Shown: positions 35,023 to 42,064 of the stretch, in pieces
Position numbering within the stretch: position 1 is the stretch's first letter
How the letters are laid out: every line of letters begins with the position of its first letter
Assembly: GCA_964458255.1 (NCBI GenBank)
Contig: CAYWHY010000002.1
Location: forward strand, 12,751 to 76,750
Length of the DNA stretch: 64,000 bases
Direction: 5' to 3'
From: Suilimivivens sp964458255
Lineage (GTDB): Bacteria > Bacillota > Clostridia > Lachnospirales > Lachnospiraceae
The notes under the pieces: generated by a model
Database searches by the model: none
The model's input: the letters and a program-made list of their open reading frames with translations, nothing else
Told to the model about the DNA's origin: nothing
Program-made: the position numbers and the translations under genes

Positions 35023-36021
35023 ATGCTGTTAGATAATAAGACAATATTAATTACAGGGGGGACAGGTTCTTTTGGTAAATGCTTTACCAAGTATGTACTG
35101 ACTCACTATAATCCCAAGAAGATTATTATTTATTCCAGGGATGAGTTTAAGCAGTTTATTATGCAGAATGAATTCAGGGAATATGCAGATAAGCTTCGTT
35201 TCTTTATCGGAGATGTAAGAGATAAGGAAAGAATGTTAAGGGCATTTGACGGCGTGGATTATGTTATTCATGCAGCAGCCTTAAAACAGGTGCCTGCCTG
35301 CGAATACAACCCGAACGAGGCCATTAAGACTAACATCCACGGTGCACAGAATGTAATTGATGCGGCACTTGATAGCAATGTTAAAAAGGTAGTGGCATTG
35401 TCGACGGATAAAGCGGTTAATCCCGTAAACCTTTACGGAGGTACCAAGTTAGTATCGGACAAGCTGTTTATTGCAGCAAATGCTTATGCGGGAACAAAGG
35501 ATATCAACTTCTCCATCGTCCGCTATGGCAACGTGGCAGGAAGCCGTGGTTCTGTTATTCCGAAATTCTATGATATGATTAAGAAGGGATGTACGGAACT
35601 TACCATTACGGATTATCGTATGACACGTTTCTGGATTAGTTTAACACAGGGCGTGGAACTGGTGATTAAGGCATTAGAAGAAGCTACCGGTGGTGAAACC
35701 TTTATCTCCAAAATTCCTTCCTTTAAGATTTCGGATTTGGCAGAGGCTATGCTTCCCGGATGTAAGACCAGGGAAATCGGTATTTATCCGGGTGAGAAGC
35801 TTCATGAGATTATGGTCACAAAAGAGGACTCCGCAACGACTTATGAGTATGATAAGCACTTTATTGTATATCCTCAGGTTACATGGAATGATAAACAAAA
35901 GGTTGCTCCGGGTGGCAGGAAGGTAGAAGACGGTTTTTCTTACAGCTCTGACAACAATACAGAGTGGCTTACCGTAGAACAAATCAAAGAATTGTTAAAA
36001 ACAGTGGATCTTGAGAAATAA
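35023..36021 (+). CDS. pseB: UDP-N-acetylglucosamine 4,6-dehydratase (inverting)
   Basis: ATG 35023 follows GGAGG (35010-35014); an upstream TTG at 34999 is not favoured. The 332-residue short-chain dehydrogenase has TILITGGTGSFGKCF (NAD site), AAALKQVPACEYNPNEA, STDKAVNPVNLYGGTK with the active-site Asp-Lys, and the Tyr of NLYGGTK. PseB turns UDP-GlcNAc into the 4-keto-6-deoxy-L-arabino sugar, the first step toward pseudaminic acid or other deoxy sugars such as those made by CapE/FnlA-type routes. No PseC, PseH, PseG or PseI follows, so the end product is not known. It probably feeds the preceding polysaccharide operon. Confidence 0.9.
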   Translation: MLLDNKTILITGGTGSFGKCFTKYVLTHYNPKKIIIYSRDEFKQFIMQNEFREYADKLRFFIGDVRDKERMLRAFDGVDYVIHAAALKQVPACEYNPNEAIKTNIHGAQNVIDAALDSNVKKVVALSTDKAVNPVNLYGGTKLVSDKLFIAANAYAGTKDINFSIVRYGNVAGSRGSVIPKFYDMIKKGCTELTITDYRMTRFWISLTQGVELVIKALEEATGGETFISKIPSFKISDLAEAMLPGCKTREIGIYPGEKLHEIMVTKEDSATTYEYDKHFIVYPQVTWNDKQKVAPGGRKVEDGFSYSSDNNTEWLTVEQIKELLKTVDLEK

Positions 36022-36035
36022 TTGCATAGAATAAT

Positions 36036-36070
36036 AAAAGGTACGTTGGATATCCCAAGGTACCTTTTTT
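36036..36070 (+). terminator. Rho-independent terminator after pseB
   Basis: AAAAGGTAC (36036-36044) pairs with GTACCTTTT (36060-36068), with an inner TTGG/CCAA pairing interrupted by a G-G mismatch, followed by T6. Confidence 0.8.
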
Positions 36071-36092
36071 ACTCCTATGAAAGGGGAAGGGT

Positions 36093-37193
36093 ATGGATAT
36101 TAAAGTAAGGGAAGCATATTTGAAAAAGGCGATGGAATTACATGCCACATATCCGGTGGTGGATGCACATTTGGATCTTGCGGGAGAAATTCTTCTGCGC
36201 CGGCAGGCGGGAGAAAAGGATATTATTCGAAGATATTATTTGGAAAATTGGAAAAGGGCAGGGATAAAGCTGATAGTATCTTCTGTTTATGTTCCTACCA
36301 AAATTCTGAATGAACGGGGAATACAAGGGGCATGGGAAGATACCCTTATGCAGATTGATGCACTGAAAGAGGATTGTGATTCTATGAAAGAAATTTTCCT
36401 TGTCACTTGTAAAAACGATTTGGAACATATTCCGGAAGAAAACAGAATCGGTATTCTGCTTTATATGGAAGGGCTTGACTGTATCGGAAGAGAGGAAAAA
36501 CGGCTTGATGAACTGCACAGCATGGGGGTACGCGGAGCTTCTCTTACATGGAGCCGCGAAAATGCTTTGGCAACAGGCTGTTGCAAAGCCGGTGAATACA
36601 GACAGATATCGGGAGGTCTTACGGAGTTTGGGAAACAGATTGTAAGAAAAATGGAAGAAATGCATTGGTTTCTTGATATCAGCCATTTAAATGATGATGG
36701 ATTTGAAGATATTGCCGTACTTACAAAGAAGCCTTTTCTGGCAACTCATTCCTGTGCAAGAGCCGTTTATGACAATTACAGAAATCTTACCGACAGCCAG
36801 ATGAAGAGGCTTTCAGGTAAGGGAGGCATTATAGGGCTGAATGGCTGTCGATTCATTGCAGGATCTAAGGGCGGCAATCACCTGGAAATGCTTTGCCGTC
36901 ATGCAGAGTATGAAGTGGAAAAGGTGGGGGCAGAGCATGTTGGTTTTGGTTTTGATTTGTGCGATTCATATGACAGAGCTTTTTATGTGCTTCAAAAAGA
37001 AAAAGACGCAAATCTACCGCCACCGAAAGAAGCGGACTGCCTTCTTAATCATGGACAGATACCGCTTCTTACGGCAGCTCTTTTACAAAGAGGCATGAAG
37101 GAGAAGGATGTGATTGCCATTATGGGAGGAAGTTTCCTTGCCTGTTTTAAGGAAATTCTGCCGGAAGAGCAGTTTGAAGGAGAAGGGGATTAA
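36093..37193 (+). CDS. Membrane-type dipeptidase, peptidase family M19
   Basis: The 366-residue protein has the M19 pattern: VVDAHLDLAG (normally DGHND, a first zinc site with His-x-Asp kept), YMEGLDCIG with the bridging Glu, LDISHLNDDGF, and FLATHSCARAVYDNYRNLTD with the second-metal His. VGFGFDLCD gives the final Asp. Renal-dipeptidase-like enzymes cleave dipeptides including D-amino acid ones; a role in peptidoglycan peptide recycling is possible. AAAGGGGAAGGG precedes the ATG. It lies alone between pseB and galE with terminators or promoters on both sides. Confidence 0.88.
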   Translation: MDIKVREAYLKKAMELHATYPVVDAHLDLAGEILLRRQAGEKDIIRRYYLENWKRAGIKLIVSSVYVPTKILNERGIQGAWEDTLMQIDALKEDCDSMKEIFLVTCKNDLEHIPEENRIGILLYMEGLDCIGREEKRLDELHSMGVRGASLTWSRENALATGCCKAGEYRQISGGLTEFGKQIVRKMEEMHWFLDISHLNDDGFEDIAVLTKKPFLATHSCARAVYDNYRNLTDSQMKRLSGKGGIIGLNGCRFIAGSKGGNHLEMLCRHAEYEVEKVGAEHVGFGFDLCDSYDRAFYVLQKEKDANLPPPKEADCLLNHGQIPLLTAALLQRGMKEKDVIAIMGGSFLACFKEILPEEQFEGEGD

Positions 37194-37231
37194 ATTATAA
37201 CATTTCGACAGATTTGAGTAACATTACTAAC

Positions 37232-37260
37232 TTGTGAAGTACCGTAATAATTGTTACAAT
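37232..37260 (+). promoter_or_regulatory. Promoter of galE
   Basis: TTGTGA (37232-37237), 17-base spacer, TACAAT (37255-37260) with TGT before it (extended -10). It lies 34 bases upstream of the galE start. Confidence 0.7.
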
Positions 37261-37294
37261 GTTAGTGTAAGTGAGAAGGAAGGGAGGCAACAAA

Positions 37295-38311
37295 ATGGCA
37301 ATTTTAGTTACAGGTGGTGCCGGTTATATCGGCAGCCATACAGTGGTTGAGTTACAAAACGCAGGTTATGACGTAGTAGTAGTAGATAATTTGAGCAATG
37401 CAAGTGAAAAAAGCCTTAAGAGAGTAGAGGCAATTACCGGTAAACCGGTTACCTTTTACAAAGCTGACATCCTTGACAGAGATGCTCTTAACAGGATTTT
37501 TGAAACAGAGAAGATTGATTCCTGTATTCATTTTGCGGGGCTTAAGGCGGTAGGTGAATCTGTGCGGAAGCCTTGGGAATATTATGAAAACAATATTGCA
37601 GGAACCCTTACACTGGTAGATGTAATGAGAAGGCATGGAGTAAAGAATATTATCTTCTCATCCTCCGCAACCGTATACGGTGACCCGGCAATGATTCCCA
37701 TCACGGAAGAATGTCCTAAAGGACAGTGCACCAATCCTTACGGATGGACCAAGTCCATGTTGGAGCAGATTTTAAGCGATATGCAGAAAGCAGATCCGGA
37801 ATGGAACGTTATTATACTTCGTTACTTTAATCCTATCGGTGCACATAAGAGTGGCACCATGGGAGAAAATCCGAACGGAATTCCTAATAATCTGATGCCG
37901 TATGTTACACAGGTGGCGGTAGGTAAGCTGAAAGAACTGGGCGTGTTCGGTAATGACTATGATACACCTGATGGAACCGGTGTGCGTGATTATATCCATG
38001 TAGTAGATCTGGCAGTGGGGCATGTGAAGGCATTAAAGAAGATTGAAGAAAAAGCCGGTCTTTGCATTTACAATCTGGGAACAGGTGTAGGTTACAGTGT
38101 GCTTGATATCGTAAAGAATTTTGAAGAGGCAAACGGGGTGAAGGTTCCTTATGTGATTAAGGACAGACGCCCGGGAGATATCGCAACCTGCTATTCCGAT
38201 GCAACGAAAGCAAAAAAAGAGCTTGGCTGGGAAGCTAAGTACGGCATTAAGGAAATGTGTGCTGATGCATGGAACTGGCAGAGTCATAATCCTAACGGAT
38301 ATGAAGATTAA
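37295..38311 (+). CDS. galE: UDP-glucose 4-epimerase
   Basis: ATG 37295 follows GGGAGG; an in-frame upstream start at 37271 would include the ribosome site in the coding part. The 338-residue protein has ILVTGGAGYIGSHTVVEL (NAD site), HFAGLKAVGES, SSSATVYGDP with catalytic Ser, NPYGWTK with Tyr-x3-Lys, and GVRDYIHVVDLA. It interconverts UDP-glucose and UDP-galactose, giving galactose donors for the polysaccharide made upstream as well as for galactose use. Length matches the family. Confidence 0.96.
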   Translation: MAILVTGGAGYIGSHTVVELQNAGYDVVVVDNLSNASEKSLKRVEAITGKPVTFYKADILDRDALNRIFETEKIDSCIHFAGLKAVGESVRKPWEYYENNIAGTLTLVDVMRRHGVKNIIFSSSATVYGDPAMIPITEECPKGQCTNPYGWTKSMLEQILSDMQKADPEWNVIILRYFNPIGAHKSGTMGENPNGIPNNLMPYVTQVAVGKLKELGVFGNDYDTPDGTGVRDYIHVVDLAVGHVKALKKIEEKAGLCIYNLGTGVGYSVLDIVKNFEEANGVKVPYVIKDRRPGDIATCYSDATKAKKELGWEAKYGIKEMCADAWNWQSHNPNGYED

Positions 38312-38340
38312 ATAAAAGAAAATCAGGCAGATAAAAATAG

Positions 38341-38370
38341 CGCCGGTTTACGAAAAGTAAACCGGCGTTT
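38341..38370 (+). terminator. Bidirectional terminator between galE and the hemolysin III gene
   Basis: CGCCGGTTTAC (38341-38351) pairs perfectly with GTAAACCGGCG (38357-38367), loop GAAAA. T-rich tails lie on both sides, suiting the two converging genes. Confidence 0.9.
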
Positions 38371-38385
38371 ATTAGTACTAAAGAT

Positions 38386-39036
38386 TTAAGCCACATAATG
38401 ATACATAAAAATGAAATGACAAATGCTTCCGCCCATGACAAATAAATGGAAAAGCTCATGGGAACCGAAATATTTAAATTTATTATTCAATATGGGAAGT
38501 TTCATCGCATAAATCACACCGCCGACAGTATAAATAATACCGCCTGCCAATAGCCACAGAAATGCAGTGTGAGGTAATACATCCCATAAAGTGCCGAAAA
38601 CAGCAAGACATACCCATCCCATGGCAATATAAATTAAGGATGAAAACCATTTCGGACAGGTAATCCAAAACATTTTAAGAATCATGCCAAAGAGAGCAAT
38701 GCCCCATACTATGGCAAGGAGTGTATAACCGATTTTGCCGCCAAGCACAATGAGACATACCGGTGTATAAGAACCTGCAATCAGTACAAAAATCATCATA
38801 TGATCCAGCTTACGGAAAAAACAGAGTGCTTTGCCGCTTAGGTTTAAACTGTGATAAGTGGTGCTGGCACCGTACAGTAAAATCATGCTGAGAATAAATA
38901 TACTCATAGCTGTCAGGGTCAGGGCACTTGACGAAAGGGCAGCCTTTATCAGTAAAGGAGTAGCAGCGAAAACTGCCATTATCATTGCGATGAAATGAGT
39001 AATCGCACTACCGGGTTCACGAATTGTAATTTGCAT
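38386..39036 (-). CDS. Hemolysin III family (PAQR-like, YqfA) membrane protein
   Basis: Start is the ATG complementary to 39034-39036, with AGGAGGTG at 39041-39048; a longer start at 39060 lacks a ribosome site. The 216-residue protein has seven helices. STTYHSLNLSG and FRKLDHMMIFVLIAGSYTP carry the His/Asp set shared with PAQR receptors, and KYFGSHELFHLFVMGGSICHF the final two His. Members are linked with membrane-lipid homeostasis; the haemolysin name is historical. The promoter and two operator-like palindromes lie upstream. Confidence 0.92.
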   Translation of the reverse strand: MQITIREPGSAITHFIAMIMAVFAATPLLIKAALSSSALTLTAMSIFILSMILLYGASTTYHSLNLSGKALCFFRKLDHMMIFVLIAGSYTPVCLIVLGGKIGYTLLAIVWGIALFGMILKMFWITCPKWFSSLIYIAMGWVCLAVFGTLWDVLPHTAFLWLLAGGIIYTVGGVIYAMKLPILNNKFKYFGSHELFHLFVMGGSICHFIFMYHYVA

Positions 39037-39060
39037 ATTGACACCTCCTGAAAACAACAA

Positions 39061-39077
39061 GTAGTTTCGAAAACTAC
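39061..39077 (-). promoter_or_regulatory. Operator-like palindrome in the hemolysin III leader
   Basis: GTAGTTT-CGA-AAACTAC (plus strand) is a perfect inverted repeat with seven-base arms, about 10-25 bases after the predicted transcription start of the minus-strand gene. A second, shorter one, TAGT-TAAAT-ACTA (39086-39098), overlaps the -10 box. The placing suits a dimeric repressor of MarR or similar type; the regulator is unknown. Confidence 0.55.
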
Positions 39078-39092
39078 ATATAAGTTAGTTAA

Positions 39093-39121
39093 ATACTACA
39101 CCATATTATTCCGGATGTCAA
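39093..39121 (-). promoter_or_regulatory. Promoter of the hemolysin III gene
   Basis: Read on the minus strand: consensus TTGACA (39121-39116), 17 bases, TAGTAT (39098-39093). It lies about 57 bases before the start codon. Confidence 0.7.
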
Positions 39122-39138
39122 TAAAAATATACATTTTT

Positions 39139-39405
39139 TTAATCCTCTTCGATTACATGTATTTCTAAATAATCAAAATCGACGGATTCGATAAAATTAT
39201 CCTGCGTAAATCTGGCTTTATCATGTTTTTTAAATTCAGAAACGTTAGAATCAAGCCAGATTGGTTTGCTTAAATCAAACTCGTAGCAAATTTCGTCAAT
39301 TGCCTGAAAAACCTTGTGCGTACGGGTATCGTTTTTACTGTTGCATATGACGGTGTCCTTAAGTAAATGATTGTCTTTAAAAATTTTGGCCCATAAACGG
39401 AACAT
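39139..39405 (-). CDS. Small conserved-type hypothetical protein
   Basis: The ATG at 39405 (minus strand) follows AAGGAGAA with good spacing; upstream in-frame starts lack this. The 88-residue product starts MFRLWAKIFKDNHLLKD and is acidic towards its end (DYLEIHVIEED). It has no membrane helix, signal or motif that I recognise. The good ribosome site and normal codon use argue that it is real. It lies upstream of, and in the same direction as, the hemolysin III gene, which however has its own promoter just after this stop. Confidence 0.65.
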   Translation of the reverse strand: MFRLWAKIFKDNHLLKDTVICNSKNDTRTHKVFQAIDEICYEFDLSKPIWLDSNVSEFKKHDKARFTQDNFIESVDFDYLEIHVIEED

Positions 39406-39517
39406 AGAAGTTCTCCTTATAATCATAAAGATGGATAATGCTTTGATTCCATCATCATATCACATGGGAAAGAAAAAAACAGTAATTAATTCGTAAGTTG
39501 TACATATAGATAGAAAG

Positions 39518-39546
39518 TGTACATTTGGGGGTAAATATGGTAAAAT
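39518..39546 (+). promoter_or_regulatory. Promoter of the small alarmone synthetase gene
   Basis: TGTACA (39518-39523), 17 bases, TAAAAT (39541-39546) preceded by TGG (extended -10). A second GTACAT copy lies about 20 bases upstream. Confidence 0.5.
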
Positions 39547-39588
39547 AAAAAGGACGATTTTAAAATACATAAATAAGGTGGTATGATA

Positions 39589-40230
39589 ATGGAGTTTAAT
39601 GCAGAAAGAGAAAGTGATGTGGACAGTTGGAAAGAGGTTATATTGATTTATAACTCCGCTTTAAAACAGATATCTACAAAGCTTGAAATATTAAATGATG
39701 AATTTCAACATGTTCACAGGTATAATCCCATTGAACACATCAAGTCAAGAATTAAGACATCCGAAAGTATTGTGAAAAAATTAAGACGTAACGGTTATGA
39801 ATCTACCATTCAGAATATGATTCAGCATGTGAATGATATTGCCGGTATCAGAGTTATCTGTTCTTTCACCTCCGATATTTATCAGATTGCTGAAATGATT
39901 AGCAATCAAAGTGATATTAAAGTAATCTCTATTAAGGATTATATTGTAAATCCGAAGCCGAGCGGTTATAAAAGCTATCATATGCTGGTAACCGTACCGG
40001 TTTATTTGTCGGATCGAATTGTTGATACTAAGGTGGAAATTCAGATCCGTACGGTGGCGATGGATTTCTGGGCAAGCTTAGAGCATAAGATTAAGTATAA
40101 ATTTGAAGGGAATGCTCCTGAGCACATTAAAAATGAACTGATTGAGTGCTCAAGGATGGTTTCGGAACTTGATAAGAGAATGTTGTCTTTGAATGAAGAA
40201 ATTCAGACTTTTAAACATCATAACGACTGA
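39589..40230 (+). CDS. Small alarmone synthetase (RelA/SpoT synthetase domain only)
   Basis: ATG 39589 is eight bases after AAGGTGG; ATG 39583 is too close to it. The 213-residue protein has the synthetase core: DIAGIRVICSF (84-94), KPSGYKSYHMLV (123-134) and VEIQIRTVAMDFWASLEHKIKYK (149-171, key residues E150, Q152, R154). There is no hydrolase (HD), TGS or ACT domain, so it makes (p)ppGpp without degrading it. Bacillus homologues are YjbM/RelQ and YwaC/RelP; I cannot tell which is closer. It has its own promoter. Confidence 0.92.
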   Translation: MEFNAERESDVDSWKEVILIYNSALKQISTKLEILNDEFQHVHRYNPIEHIKSRIKTSESIVKKLRRNGYESTIQNMIQHVNDIAGIRVICSFTSDIYQIAEMISNQSDIKVISIKDYIVNPKPSGYKSYHMLVTVPVYLSDRIVDTKVEIQIRTVAMDFWASLEHKIKYKFEGNAPEHIKNELIECSRMVSELDKRMLSLNEEIQTFKHHND

Positions 40231-40437
40231 AAAGCAAAAATCATCAGCCGGAAAATGAGGAGCGCCCAGACACATTTCTGCGCCTGGGCTATTATGAAAA
40301 AAATTATCTATATTTGCAAGAAAAAGTATATAGCAATCATCTGCTATGTATATAGTATACTATTAGATTATGAACAAAATATGAACACGTTATTAAAATA
40401 TTGTGAATTGTACGAATATTGAGGGAAAACATCATTT

Positions 40438-40460
40438 TTTTTGTGCAAAATGCACAAAAA
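40438..40460 (+). promoter_or_regulatory. Perfect palindrome upstream of the hendecad-protein promoter
   Basis: TTTTTGTGCA-AAA-TGCACAAAAA: ten-base arms with a three-base centre, ending nine bases before the -35 box. It could be an operator or activator site. As an RNA hairpin it would be a weak AT-rich stem, so DNA binding is the likelier role. Confidence 0.55.
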
Positions 40461-40469
40461 TATAATGCA

Positions 40470-40498
40470 TTGTCAATTGGACGTGAAAGTGTTATGAT
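40470..40498 (+). promoter_or_regulatory. Promoter of the hendecad-repeat protein gene
   Basis: TTGTCA (40470-40475), 17 bases, TATGAT (40493-40498) with TGT before it (extended -10), about 50 bases before the start codon. Confidence 0.7.
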
Positions 40499-40548
40499 AG
40501 AGTATAAGCACTTACTATGAAAAAATAATGTACGGGGAGGGATTACCG

Positions 40549-41298
40549 ATGGACAATTTTATGGATAAGATAGCACAGAAATTAACTTCGCAGGATATGA
40601 TTCGTGCAAATTCAGCAGCAGATGCAGCAGAGCTGCAAAAGCTTGAAACACAGATGGAGTTATTTAAGGAGCAGATGGGTAAGTATGACGATTGTATTCA
40701 GGAAATGCGTCAGCTTAATTTGAAAAATATTGAGAATGCCGAAGGGATCCAGCAGTTAACAGATGAGGCAAATGAGAAGCTTGGCAAAACAGCAGGTGAA
40801 ATAGAGAATACTTCCATGTCGAAAATTCAGCAGACCTCTGATGCTTCCATTGCAGGAATCAGAGAAACCTCTGATGCTTCCATTGCCGGTATCAAAGAAA
40901 CCTCCGATGCTTCCATTGCGGGAATCAGACAGACATCGGATGTTTCTATTGCAGGTATTAATCAGGCAGTGGAAGAAGGTCTGGCCAAGATTGCGGAAAT
41001 CAGACAGAATGGAAATAACATAGAAGCAATTACAGAAACCATGACGGAATTACAGACCAAGCTTGAAGAATCCTTTAAAGGATTGGAAGACTTTTTACAT
41101 ACGGACAATGTAAAGGTGTACCGTAATGTACAGGCTTCCATGGTGGAGCAGCTGAAGAAACAGACGGAAGAAATTCAGGCGGCACAGGAAAAGGGTGCTA
41201 AAATGGATAAGATGATGTTCATTTTTGTGGCAGCTACGTTAGTACTTTCTTTTGCAAATCTGGTAATGAACATTGCCGGAATTTTGGGATTGTTCTAA
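40549..41298 (+). CDS. Coiled-coil protein with 11-residue repeats and C-terminal membrane anchor
   Basis: ATG 40549 is eight bases after GGGGAGG (40534-40540). The 249-residue protein is almost wholly helical and charged. Residues 96-139 are four consecutive 11-residue units (TSDASIAGIRE, TSDASIAGIKE, TSDASIAGIRQ, TSDVSIAGINQ). A hendecad spacing forms straight or slightly right-handed coiled coils. The C-terminus is one membrane helix (about 225-247, FIFVAATLVLSFANLVMNIAG) ending in GLF, so it is tail-anchored with the bulk inside the cell. No family is recognised. A loose likeness to methyl-accepting or phage-tail coiled coils has no specific support. Confidence 0.75.
   Translation: MDNFMDKIAQKLTSQDMIRANSAADAAELQKLETQMELFKEQMGKYDDCIQEMRQLNLKNIENAEGIQQLTDEANEKLGKTAGEIENTSMSKIQQTSDASIAGIRETSDASIAGIKETSDASIAGIRQTSDVSIAGINQAVEEGLAKIAEIRQNGNNIEAITETMTELQTKLEESFKGLEDFLHTDNVKVYRNVQASMVEQLKKQTEEIQAAQEKGAKMDKMMFIFVAATLVLSFANLVMNIAGILGLF
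40834..40965 (+). repeat. 33-bp tandem repeat, four units
   Basis: Units 40834-40866, 40867-40899, 40900-40932 and 40933-40965 each encode eleven residues. They differ at wobble sites and a few first or second codon positions. The repeat makes a regular hendecad coiled coil. Confidence 0.92.
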
Positions 41299-41315
41299 CC
41301 GGTAAGGAGAAAGCT

Positions 41316-41885
41316 ATGGGGAGACAGACTTGGAAACCGGGGAATATGTTGTATCCCCTTCCGGCTGTTCTTGTAACAGTGGCTGACAAGATGGGAAATT
41401 CGAATATTTTTACGGTGGCATGGACAGGAACTGTCTGTAGTGATCCTGCGATGGTATCCATATCCGTACGTCCGGAAAGATACTCCTATCATATGATAAA
41501 AGAAACAGGTGGATTTGTTATCAATCTGACTACACAGGAACTGGCATATGCTACAGACTATTGTGGAGTAAAAAGCGGAAGAGATGTTGATAAGTTTAAG
41601 GATATGAATCTTACACCGTTGCCGGCTGATGTGGTCTTGGCACCGCTTCTTAAGGAAAGCCCTGTTAATATAGAATGTATAGTGAAGGATATTATAAAAC
41701 TCGGAACGCACGATATGTTTCTGGCTGAAGTGGCAGCAGTTCACGTTGATGAAAGATATATGGATGAAAATGGAAAGTTTTCTCTTGAAAAAGCGAAGCC
41801 TATGGTGTATTCCCACGGAATATATTATTCGCTGGGAAAGAAGCTGGGAAGCTTTGGTTACAGCGTCCGCAAAAAGAAAAAATGA
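41316..41885 (+). CDS. Flavin reductase family protein (flavoredoxin-like)
   Basis: The 189-residue protein has the flavin-reductase-like (FMN-binding split barrel) layout: YPLPAVLVTVAD, FTVAWTGTVCSDPAMVSISV (about 32-51), TGGFVINLTTQEL and the C-terminal PMVYSHGIYYSLGKKLGSFG. Related proteins are flavoredoxins and FMN-binding reductases of anaerobes. AAGGAG lies eight bases before the ATG and 17 bases separate it from the preceding stop, so it may be read from the same transcript. Partner enzyme unknown. Confidence 0.85.
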   Translation: MGRQTWKPGNMLYPLPAVLVTVADKMGNSNIFTVAWTGTVCSDPAMVSISVRPERYSYHMIKETGGFVINLTTQELAYATDYCGVKSGRDVDKFKDMNLTPLPADVVLAPLLKESPVNIECIVKDIIKLGTHDMFLAEVAAVHVDERYMDENGKFSLEKAKPMVYSHGIYYSLGKKLGSFGYSVRKKKK

Positions 41886-41893
41886 TAAGGAAT

Positions 41894-41929
41894 GGCATCT
41901 GTGCTGTATAGGGGCATGGATGCCTTTTT
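41894..41929 (+). terminator. Terminator after the flavin reductase gene
   Basis: GGCATC (41894-41899) pairs with GATGCC (41919-41924), or locally GGGGCAT with the same arm, followed by T5. Confidence 0.6.
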
Positions 41930-41956
41930 GTTACCAGCAGACATCATAACAGGCTC

Positions 41957-41985
41957 TTTACAAGATAAGCATTTACTGGTAGAAT
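41957..41985 (+). promoter_or_regulatory. Promoter of the LysM/M23 peptidase gene
   Basis: TTTACA (41957-41962), 17 bases, TAGAAT (41980-41985) with TGG before it. Transcription would begin near 41992, downstream of the first possible in-frame ATG (41984), which supports ATG 42065 as the true start. Confidence 0.65.
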
Positions 41986-42021
41986 GTATTTATTACAAAA
42001 ATGTTACAAAACGAGAAGAAC

Positions 42022-42053
42022 ACTGCAAAGCAGTAGGGTGTTTGCAGTTTTTA
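42022..42053 (+). promoter_or_regulatory. Attenuator-like leader of the M23 peptidase gene
   Basis: ACTGCAAA (42022-42029) can pair with TTTGCAGT (42041-42048) followed by T5, a terminator shape. The same left strand can instead fold locally as ACTGC-AAA-GCAGT (42022-42034). The two hairpins exclude each other. It sits between the promoter and the ribosome site. Confidence 0.5.
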
Positions 42054-42064
42054 TAGAGGTTAAG

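Larger units (their letters stand above)
40231..40548 (+). other. 318-base intergenic region with hairpins, palindrome and promoter
   Basis: After the alarmone synthetase gene there is a GCCCAG/CTGGGC hairpin at about 40264-40289, then AT-rich sequence containing TAGCA/TGCTA near 40331-40346. A perfect 23-base palindrome follows at 40438-40460 and then the promoter of the next gene at 40470-40498. No coding sequence is supported. Confidence 0.6.

Noticed and set aside
35023..38311. A complete pseudaminic acid pathway
   Set aside because: Only pseB is recognisable; the following genes are an M19 dipeptidase and galE.
41984..42064. Earlier in-frame ATG for the M23 peptidase
   Set aside because: It lies within the -10 box of the predicted promoter and would translate through the leader hairpins; ATG 42065 has a ribosome site and starts right before the membrane helix.
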